Source: Telopea speciosissima
Lineage: Eukaryota > Streptophyta > Magnoliopsida > Proteales > Proteaceae
Assembly (NCBI RefSeq): GCF_018873765.1
Contig: NC_057919.1
Coordinates: forward strand, 24,716,698 to 24,780,697
Direction of reading: 5' to 3'
DNA: 64,000 bases
Part shown: positions 1 to 10,200 of the stretch, in pieces
How the letters are laid out: the number at the start of each line of letters is the position of its first letter
Numbering within the stretch: position 1 is the stretch's first letter
Notes under the pieces: model-generated
The model's input: only the letters and a program-made list of their open reading frames with translations
Told to the model about the DNA's origin: nothing
Database searches by the model: none
Position numbers and translations under genes: made by a program

Positions 1-2
1 AG

Positions 3-161
3 TACGTGCAGCAGAAGTATCACCTCATCAGAGAGATTATCCAGCAGGGTGACGTGAGTATCTCCAAAGTGGACACAACTGAAAATGTGTCTGATGCCAT
101 GACAAAGGGTTTGTCATCAGATGTGTTTGAGAAACACATGGAGGGCATGGGTTTAAAATGA
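3..161 (+). pseudogene. Ty1/copia polyprotein C-terminus (RNase H end), partial
   Basis: The frame from position 3 runs open to TGA at 159-161 and reads like the last 52 residues of a copia polyprotein: the HLIRE segment, then KVDTTEN, then DAMTKGLSS. In this family that is the tail after the RNase H domain. The 5' part lies outside the window. A short purine run (188-194) follows and leads directly into the LTR at 196, the expected 3' order of coding region, polypurine tract and LTR. This piece has no stop or frameshift, but the state of the full element cannot be judged. Confidence 0.85.
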
Positions 162-195
162 ATGGGGAATTGGTTTTGATGTACAAGTGGGAGAT

Positions 196-1888
196 TGTTG
201 GACAAGTGTGTGTCCATCAAACCCAGTTCACCTTTGTATTGAACATTTATACATTTTAGTTTAATATTGTCACATGCGATATAAACTTTTTGAGCATTAT
301 GTGTCCGTAAGTTATACTTAAAATGGTAGTCACGACTAGGGTTTGGGCTGGGCACCCTTATCATATGATCGTCGCATTGGGTATGCTTAGACATGTGATG
401 TCAGGGTACGAATGCGAGTGCTCACATGTTTGATGTGTGCATTAGCGAAGAATCTACTTTGTCGATTCCCTCATATATTACTGCCAGATGTAGGAAGGGA
501 TAGACATGTGTCACCGACACCCTATACCTGAGGGAACCCTGTCACTGCAAAGTGTGATCCCATTCTTTGGTTCATCAATGACTGAGACTCAAGCGAGTCA
601 AAGCTGGTGTTCTGGGAATACGTGAACACTTTGTGAGTGAAGGGGTTATCCAACACGGTCACCACTGCCCGATTGGGGAACACCAAGATAGAGACTGTCT
701 GTGCATGGTCGGATCAGAATTTTGATCCAGTACCATTTTGGAAATGGTTTTACAAAATTTATTTTACATAAAATGATACATTATTTATAGTTATTTCAAA
801 TAAAGTGTTTTATCGAGTTTTACGGGACCCGATCGGATGCATAGACGCTCTTATATGGACATGTACTATGGATTGGGGTTTGGTAGTACATGTGTACATG
901 CCTTGGATTCCATAATGATGGTGTTGATTAGTGGGGGGTTGTATATGATAAATTGTTATCATATAGGGAGTTATTTGGAATTTGCTAATTTAATTGGCTC
1001 TTTATTTAATTAATGGATTTGGTGCTAATTATAATTATCCATTAATAATTAAATAAAAAATCTAATTAATACTTTCCCTATTAGATTCTGCTTCTTCACT
1101 TGTGTAGCACTTTGAGTTTAAACAGAACTGCCAGACTGAGAGAAAGAGAGAGTCAAACTCTCACTAGGGCTCTATTAAATCTATCTAGGATTTAATTAAA
1201 CCCTATTATTATAAATAGGGGACCAAAAAACACAAAAGTGGAAGCTCTCCACGTTTTTGGAGCAGGCACTCTCTCTCCTACGTTTTTGGTTTCTCTCTCT
1301 CCCTCTTGTGATCTCTCTTCTTCTTCTTGCTTCTCTCACTTGTGTTTGAGAGTTAGGGTTTGTGAAACCCTAGATCTGTGCTGAGGAGTTTGAGGACATC
1401 TGGGACTGGCGTGTAGAACCTTGGTAGCACCATTGGAGGTTCAGATCTGTTTGCATGGAGCGCTCGCTGGAGGAAGAACCACTGTCTATTGGAGGAGCAA
1501 CACTTGAGGCTCACCAGGTTAGCAGTTCTTCATTAATTCCTTCAGTTTATTATTTATTAATATTTATGGGATGCGAAAGAAACTCGAATCAACCTTTTTC
1601 GCTGTGCATTCGAGTTAGGGATGGATCCCCCTTGCCATGTGATGAACTAGGGATGAGTTTCTTCGTCCCTACTGTAATAATAAATTTTATGGGACAAATG
1701 AGGGAAGGAGAAACCCTAACAGGGATGCACCAGGGTTCCCATGAGCGATCATGGGAAGCCCTAAAAATTAAAATGGGGCACCCATGGGACACCATGGGCT
1801 AACCCAGGGCGTGCAAAACCCTAAGAATAAATATCTTGGTCTCCCTAGGGAACCATGGTTTGATCTCTGGACCGTTGTTAGGCCAACA
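196..1888 (+). repeat. 3' LTR of Ty1/copia element
   Basis: The sequence begins TGTTGG just after a polypurine run and ends with the inverted complement CCAACA at 1883-1888, the usual short inverted ends of an LTR. The 1693 bp length is long for copia. A TATAAATA box at 1210-1217 is a good candidate for the LTR promoter, followed by a pyrimidine-rich transcribed region. The 5' LTR is off the window, so LTR identity and target duplication cannot be checked. A diverged relative of the first ~300 bp occurs at 16906. Confidence 0.75.
1210..1217 (+). promoter_or_regulatory. TATA box inside copia LTR
   Basis: TATAAATA lies in the middle of the LTR, a short way upstream of a CT-rich stretch. This is where the U3/R promoter of a copia LTR is expected. 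The assignment is by position and consensus only. Confidence 0.45.
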
Positions 1889-2714
1889 CTCTCTGCACTA
1901 CGTAAATGATAATGCGTTACAACTAGCTAAGGTACGTGGGTATGAAAATCTGCATATTTCTGTCTGCCTTCCTCACTAGTCGTTACCTACTACTCTATGT
2001 TAATGCTGGTACTTAATAAAAAGAAACTGTTTTTGAAATCAGTCACTTAGGGGTGCTCTACTTGCAATTTGAAACCCAATGTTGTAATGCTTTAGAAAAA
2101 AAATAAACCAAGCTGTAACTTGGCAAATGGAGTCGCCCAGGTCTATTGAATATTCAAAGCCAAGAAAATTAAAATTGTAATGGAATTTGAATGGTGTAAT
2201 AGATCTGCTACAAAGAAAATTTAGAACACGACATGGAATTTTGAATTGTATGTAAGTAGAATCGTACCCTATTCAGAAATTGAAACAAACACATTACTAT
2301 TTCAAAGACACTTGCAATAAAAGCAGAATCGAACCCTAACTGGTGAGCAGAGATGATTCGAACCCACAAATAAGAACCCTAAAATGCATAATTGAACCAT
2401 AAATTGAAAAAAAATTACCTCCCTCGTCGTCATAGGTCGTCGCAAATCATCGCCAGTCGTCACAGGTCTCGGTGATGGTCTCAACAGATCCCACGTCTCA
2501 ATTCTCGGTGATGCTTTTAGCAGATGTCGCCGGTCGTCATAGTTCTCTGTTCGTGTAGCAGGCAAGGGATGGAATTGAAGATGGCCTCAACAGATCGCCA
2601 TCTTGAGAACCCTAAAATGCATATGCATCTTCCTTCAAGTAGCAGAGGAAGGAATGCCAGAACCCTAAACGCTCTTTCTGATTCAAGTAACAGGGGAAGG
2701 GGGTGGAAGGATCA
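1889..2714. other. Intergenic, no gene seen
   Basis: Flank of the copia LTR. No ORF here looks like a protein family. The only texture is repeated CGTCG-type words around 2420-2530. Confidence 0.4.
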
Positions 2715-2889
2715 TTATCACCTACAATTCTGACACCCCTCCAATTCCCTACAATCCCTCACATGGGAGTGAAATGACCACTTACCCACTGCCTTGGGAA
2801 ATGTGTCCAAGCAATGGGTAAGTGGTCATTTCAACTCCCATGTGAGGGATTGTAGGGAATTTGAAGGGTGTCAGAATTGTAGGAGATAA
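2715..2889. repeat. Foldback (MITE-like) element, 175 bp
   Basis: Two arms of about 75 bp, 2715-2788 and 2815-2889, are inverted copies of one another with only a few mismatches. The outer ends read TTATCACCTACAATTC and its near-complement. The loop of about 26 bp contains a smaller CTTGG/CCAAG stem. The layout is a foldback MITE able to form one long RNA hairpin. No clear target duplication was found. Confidence 0.7.
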
Positions 2890-4222
2890 AAATTTGGGGT
2901 GGAAAGTTAGAGATGCCCTATGGGCAAAATGGTAAACTCACACCCCATTAGGGATATATTATTCATTTGAAGGCAACTTAACCAATACAGTAACACCTAA
3001 CTAACGGAGTGGGGTTGACTGTAACAACTAACCTTAACTCAGGGGATGCGGCTGTATAATTTAGAAACACAAGGGGTCGCTCTGTAATTAGGACAAACCT
3101 CAGGGGGTCACAACATAATTTATCCAAATTTTAAATACGTTAGTTTTTAGATAAGGATAAAAGATTTGTACAACACCAGCTTAATTTCAAACTTTCATGT
3201 AGGCACTCCCCATAGGACTCAAATTACTGTAGCACCACCCCTATAAAATGTCTCATATATCCCCTTATTTTTAATGTGTTTCCCATAATGCCCCTCTTCC
3301 AAAGCATGAAACTACACATTGTCTGTGTAGCAAACCCTCTCCCAATAGATAATTGGACTTTCTTTTGGTAAACCAATAGATAATTAGATACTAAATAAAA
3401 ATTGTAAACTGTAATCACTAATTGTAAAGCATAACCTAATTCAACCCAAAACCTCAACCATGACCCGACCTGACCCTGACCTTGAGCTTGAAAATTCCAA
3501 CCCTAATTCACCCTCAAGATTGAAAAAATTCAGCCCAGACTCTATTTGGGCTCGGGGCGGGCTCATGCAACAAGGCCAAACTTACACCTGTAATGTCGGG
3601 GATGCATTACTGACTTAGATGAGGTTGGGCGGTTGAGGCCCCCGGGCTTGTAATTTGTAATGGGACTTGGAAGAACCGGATGGGCCAGATCAGTTCTCCA
3701 CTCAGGGTGGACCCATTTTGGAGTTACTGTATTGTACATTTGTACTAATAAAATATGGGAAAGGCTTGCCGTCACTATCGTCACTGTCGTCTTCGTGTGA
3801 ACGACTGGGGCAGCGTGTAGTGTAAGTACGGATGTCTGAAGAAGACTCTTTTGGTTTGAAGACTGAACGCGCCCAAAGTCTCGGAAAGAGCACAACAGAC
3901 TTGTTCAGGCTCTGCTGAGCTGCGGATTCGAGGGACACTCTCAACCCCATTTCATAACTCGCTCTTAAGTCCGCTTCCAAGTCCAATCCCAAGTTTCCAA
4001 CGCCCGAGCCTGCCCCTGTCTCTCTCTCTCTCTCTCTCTCTGCTCAGTGGTCAGTACCAGCTCACCTTACTCTAATTTTCAAATTGGGCTCTGGGAGAAG
4101 AGAAAGAATCCAAGCAAATAAAACGTTACTGCAAGAACCCAGGAAAAAAGATTAAACGAAAGGGTGGAGAGAAGCTCAGAAAGTGAAGAACTGAATGCGT
4201 GCGTGGAGGGGACTGGGGAGCA
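2890..4222 (+). promoter_or_regulatory. Upstream region of the GH17 gene with CT-repeat leader
   Basis: The DNA before the GH17 start codon holds no gene. 3455-3590 resembles a dispersed GGGCTCGGG-rich repeat also seen at 57660-58190. A (TC)n tract lies at about 4018-4041, roughly 180 bp upstream of the ATG; pyrimidine tracts like this are common in plant core promoters and leaders. No convincing TATA box was fixed. Confidence 0.4.
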
Positions 4223-7200
4223 ATGGCGAGGATTCCTGGCTTTGTCTTCGCGGTTCTTCTCCTATTACTGCTTATTCTTTTTTCCTTTGCAGGTTGGTGT
4301 TGCATATTTTCCTTTCTATCTTTCAAATGATCTCATTCATCCATCTAAACAACCCAAATATAAAACCCAGAAAACTTCGTTGCTTTTAGTGGATTTTCAG
4401 GTTCAGTGGCTATTTTGAAACGGGTTTACCTTCCGTATCACATTTTATAGCGATCTTAGTGGTTATATTCCACATTCCCCATTTCGAAAGTGGAAAGAAT
4501 ATCTTTTTATGTGGGATAGATTATTATCCTTATCAGAGCTTCTTAATCTAATTGCATGTTTTTATTTCTCGTCTCTAACTTGTCTGCTCCTGCGCGTGTT
4601 AGTGTTTCTGAAACGGGCTTTGTTTATTTTAGCAATGAAGTCATCAGATCGATTGTTGAAAAATTGGAGTGAGACATCTTCAAGCGTAGGCAGTTTTCTT
4701 TTCATGTAATGTTATTGATGAATAATTGTTCTTGAGATATTATACATGCATCCTTGATGATATGCTTAAACTTATTGCAAGTAATCTTATCTGACTGCTG
4801 CACCATGACTGTCCAGAAACCATTCCATGCTGAATGTTGTGCCCTATTACTGGATTGTTTCTGAGATGGTGTCTAAAGTCGATTTCTATGCTCATTCTGG
4901 ATTTTGTTTATGATACATTTAGCATATCTAGTTTGTATCCTAGTCTATTTGTTGCTCAACCATAAAGAAAACTACAACACAAAAAAACAAATAAAAACGA
5001 ATACAAAATAAAGTAGCGATATGAGTACTATGTGGCAATTGAAATCTCTACAGATATATTTTGTTACTCTAAGACATCATAGAGCCTATATACTCTCTGG
5101 AACAATTAGAATTCAATCTGAGGATCATTTTTTCCTTCAAAATTATCATGATGTATGAAATTGTTTCACATATGTCAGTTGTCCAAGACTCAGAGGAATA
5201 AATGATACGACATAGAAGCCACAATTAACCAAGGAGTATTGCTACTGACAAACAAAATATGTGACTACAATTCCATGACTTTATCTTATCACTGTATTTT
5301 CCCACCTTATGGCTCGCTTTGTTTTGATTGAAATGCTTGCAAGTGAAATAAAGTGAGGGAAATAGTTTTTCCAATAATCTAATTTACATTTTATAGGTAT
5401 AAAATAGTGATCAGCACCATATAACCATACGTCCCTCATGTTTGATGAAACAATCCATTTAAAAAAAATCTATGTTCATTTTTCCACTACCAGCCGTTGT
5501 ACATCAAAACAGATAGAACCCCCCAAAAAAGTCTTAATTCCTTATACTTGCAGTTTGCAAGAAAGAAAGACCTTGACTGCAATAGATTGGACAAAGGGAC
5601 TGTAAATTGATACTCAAGTTTCTTTTTGGCAACATGTTACTTGATTACTGGGAAATGCCTAGGTGTTGCACTGGTAAAATCTGTGTATTTTTATCCCTGG
5701 CCTGGGCTTGAATCCCACTTTCATCTCCTTCCCACCTGCTGCTGGCTTTCCTTCTAAAATAAAAATTAGTTACTGAAGAAAAATCATAACCCACTTTGTA
5801 TGGGAACCTGTTACATGTTATCGTGATCTTGGTATTAGCGCAGAGAGCTAATACCGAGAGCACAGTGAGGAGGGTATATTAGTCTATTAGTTATTAGGTT
5901 ATTTCTTTTATTTATTTTGGTGTTTACTATTTTACCCTTTAAGTGGTTACATAATGAAGGTTTAGAGGAGAGTAACACATATCGTGGAACTCTCCCAATT
6001 CTGTAGATTCTCTTCTCCTCTTCTCTCTCGGCTTCTCTTCTTCTTCTTCCTCCTTTTTCTTCATTAGTTTACATGGTATCAGAGCTGTAAGGACTGCTAC
6101 AGATTTTGTGGATCACTGCTTCCCTTATCTACAGCATTCGATTGAAGTTTTAAATACTTGCGGTTTCTTCTATTTTTTGTTTGAAGGGGTGCAGCACCCT
6201 ATGCTGTTTTTTTGGATTTGTTTAGAGACTAGTTCATGCTATGAATTAAGAACTAGGTCTCTCTTTTTGTTTGAGGAATATTTGAAGGAGTTTTTTCGAT
6301 GAAGTGAAGATTTTGTCAGGGTTTTGGTTGAGGAGATCGATTGCTGCCTCCACTGTCTATATCGGATTTTGTCAGGGTTTTATCTAAGGGAATTGATTGC
6401 TGCCTTTTGCTGCCTCTATTGACTTCTATCAAGGTTCTTTAGTCTTTATCGATTTCTGTCCCCGTTTTCAGCATTCTTCATTCTATTTTGTCTTCACTTC
6501 ATCAAGTAGATCATGGGTGATGAGTTGAAATCTGTTGAAGGTTCAGAGTCAGTAACAACAGAAATTTTTTCTTCCTCTTCCAATCGTATTACCGAGAAGA
6601 AGTTGGAAGGGGTTACCAATTTTTTGCAGTGGAAGAAAATTGTTTGGCTAGTGTTAACTGGCCGTGATCAACACAAACACCTCTTCGACACTAAGCCTTA
6701 GGATGACTCTTCGTGGGAGACAATTGATGCTCGAATCTTGGGACAGATGCTGAATTCTATGGATCACCAAATTGTGGACTTGGTGACACACATTGACACA
6801 ATGAAGGAGTTGTGGGAGTATCTTAATGTTTTGTATTCTGGACAAAACAATCTTTTCCGCATTTATGACTTGTCCCAAGAGTTCTACGGGTTGATAGGAA
6901 GGGTCGACTTTGACCCAAGATTTTGTCGATTTTAAGAGAATGTATGAAGAGCTTAATTCCTTACTTCCTATCACTACCAATGTGGAACAGATGCGAACCA
7001 GGGGGAACAACTTGCTGTTATGGGTTTTTTGGGAGGTCTTGGGAAGGAATTTAACTCTGTTCGCTCCCAAATTCTTGGTGGTGACAAGGTTGCCAATTTG
7101 TCTGAAACCTTTTTCAGGGTTCTTCGTGTTTCTCGGGAACACACTACTGATGGTGATACTTCAGCCCTGGCTTCTTTTCCATCCAACTGTGTGCCCAACA

Positions 7201-10200
7201 GTGGAGCTGGTAGTGGTGGTATGTCAGTTTTGGTGGTGGTGGTGGCCGTGGTCGTGGTGGTGGGGCTGGTTTTTCTAGTAAGGCACCTACCTTGGGTACT
7301 CAGGGTACCTCTGATGTTCCTGGTGGTTCAGTGCGCACTTGTCATCATTGTGGTCGTCCAGGACATATCCAACGTTTCTGTTGGAAACTTCATGGCAAAC
7401 CAACTCAGCAACAGTTTGCCAATTCTGCTACAGCTGATTCTCCTGTTTCTCCACAGCCTGAGGGTAAGACTGTGAAGATGTTTGATGATGAATATGCCCA
7501 TTATACACAGTTTTAGATTTCTCAACCAGCCCAGCCTCCAACTGCGACCTTTGTTCAGACAGGTAATGCCACTGCATGCCTTTTGACTGTCTCTTCCCGT
7601 CTCTGGATCATTGATTCAGGGGCCTCCGAGCACATGACTGGCGTTTCAGGTATACTTTCTTCTTTTCAGTAATCCTCTTCGAGTGTCACTTTAGCTAATG
7701 GTTCCTTGGCTAAGGTGACTGGTACTGGTACTGTCCATATTACACCTTCTCTTTCTTTGTCTTCCGTTCTTTATGTTCCTGATTTTTCTTTTAACATTTT
7801 CTCTGTTAGTCGGTTTATTAAAACCCATAACTATTCTGTAACCTTTTCTTCTGACTCTTGTGTATTTCAGGATCTTTCGTCGAAGAGGATGATTGGTAGA
7901 GGTTGTGCATCGGGGGGACTTTACATACTTGAGGACACTTCATCCATGACGTGTACTGGTGTGGCGTCACCCCACCAAATTCATTGTCGTTTGGGTCATC
8001 CTTCGTTGGAGAGTTTGAAGCTTCTTGATGGTCGTTTTCGGTCAATTTCTAGTTTTAATTGTGAGTCGTGTCAGTTTGGGAAACTCCACCGTGCGAGTTA
8101 TCCACCTAGAGTCAATAAACGGTTTGACCAACCACTGTCTTTAGTTCATTCAGATGTTTGGGGTCCATGTCCTGTCGTTTCCACTTTGGGTTTTCGTTAC
8201 TTTGTAACTTTTGTTGATGATTATTCCAGGGTTACCTGGATCTATTTAATGAAAAATCGTTCTAGAGTTATTTTCTATATTCTGTGCATTTGTGAATGAA
8301 GTGAATAATTAGTTTTCACACTCTTTGCGTGTTCTTCGTAGTGATAATGCTAAGGAATATTTTTTTGCTCCTTTTGCTGATTTTTGTCTCTTGTTTGAGA
8401 TGAAAATGGCTAAATCCTTTTGGGCAGATGCTGTTTTAACCTCGTGCTATCTTATTAATCGTATGCCTTCTTCAGTTTTACGTGGTGGTATTCCTTTTTC
8501 TTTGTTGTTTCCTTCTGCACCATTGTTTGTTTTGCCACCACGTGTGTTTGGTAGTGTTTTCTTTATTTGTGATCATCGTCCAGGTGTTTCCAAGTTGGAT
8601 CCCAAGGCTCTCAACTGCATGTTTGTTGGTTATTCTCGCACTCAAAAGGTTATCATTGTTATTCTTTTGACTTGCGAAAATATTTTGTTACAGTTGATGT
8701 ATCTTTCTTTGAGTCTACACCGTTTGTTCATTCTTCTAGTACTGTGTTTGACTTGGATGCTAATATTCCTGTTACTGTTGTTCGGTCTACTGTTCACCAT
8801 GCTCCGCAGGCTGCCTCATTACCGGCACCTCAACCTAGTGTGTTTCAACGTCACCAATGGAAAGTATGTGCTTGGACCCCTGTTACATCGACTTCTACGC
8901 CATCTCCTACTTTGCTGGCAGATCCTGTGATAGGTAATGATCCTCCTCCTTTGGAACCTTCTTCTGATCTTGATACTCCTATTGCTCGTCGTAAGGGGGT
9001 TAGGGCCTGTATCCAACACCCCATTTCTAACTTTGTTTCCTATGATGGTTTGTCTTCCACCTTTCATTCTTGTTTACATACTGTTGAGAACCATCTTGTT
9101 CCTAAGTCTGTCACAGAGGCATTGTCTAGTCCTGGTTGAAGGGCTGCTATGGGTGAGGAATTATCGGCATTGGAAGAAAATCAGACTTGGGATCTTGTTC
9201 CCTTACCTTCAGGGAAGACTGCTATTGGTTGTCGCTGGGTGTATGCATAGTTCGAGAACTCGCGAGAACTCGCCGAGTTTCTCGGTTTTTGGAAAGCCGA
9301 GACGAGACTACTTACGAGTCTCAAAAGTGCAATATCTTTGCGAGATCTCGGATCTCGGTTTCGACCCATTATTTTAACCCACCTACCACTTAAATACCTT
9401 ACCTAATTGGACAAAACTTGAAATATCTCGGCGAGATCTCGGATCTCGAGTCCAGATCTCGGGTTGACCCAAAGTTGAGGCTTCGAGTTGGAAAAAAAAA
9501 AAATGCACCAACTCGGCGAGATCTCGACTTGTCTCGGTTTTTCCAAGAGTCAAGTTGGTACCGAGACCCGAGTTTTAGTACTTTGGGTGTATGTGATGAA
9601 GGTGAACCCTGATGGGTTCTTGGCTCGCTTGAAAGCCCGTCTGGTTGCCAAGGGTTATGCCCAAGTATATGGTGTGGATTACTTGGATACCTTTTCTCCC
9701 GTGGCAAAGCTTACTTCTGTTCGTATTTTGATATCTCTTGCTGCCACTTATCATTGGCCCTTATATCAGCTTGATGTCAAGAGTGCATTCTTGCATGGTG
9801 ATTTGCATGAAGAAGTTTATATGGAGCAACCTCCTGGGTTTGTTGCTCAGGGGGAGTCTTGTTTGGTGTGTAAATTGAAGAAATCTCTCTATGGGCTGAA
9901 ACAGTCCCCTAGAGCTTGGTTCGGCAGGTTTACTGAAGTTGTGTTAGAGTTTGGGCTGACACGGTGTGATAGTGATCATTCTGTATTTTTCCGTTGTTCT
10001 GAAGGTGGAAAATTGTTTCTTGTGGTTTATGTTAATGATATAGTCATCATAGGAGATGATGTTTCTGGAATTGATGGTTTGAAGGCACACTTGCAGCACA
10101 AATTTCATACCAAGGACTTGGGAAGGCTGAAATATTTTTTGCTCAGTCAAAGAAAGGGATCTCGCTCTCACAGTGGAAATATGTTCTTGATCTTCTGTCA

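Noticed and set aside
1455-1802. 115 aa ORF inside the first LTR
   Set aside because: It runs across LTR repeats, has no resemblance to a protein family, and there is no second copy to test conservation.
5640-5760. Possible SINE with a GGCTTGAATCCCA B-box-like word before the copia element
   Set aside because: Only one box is convincing and no body or tail could be defined.
7020-7475. Val-rich hydrophobic ORF
   Set aside because: Wrong-frame reading of the Gly-rich linker and zinc-knuckle region of copia Gag.
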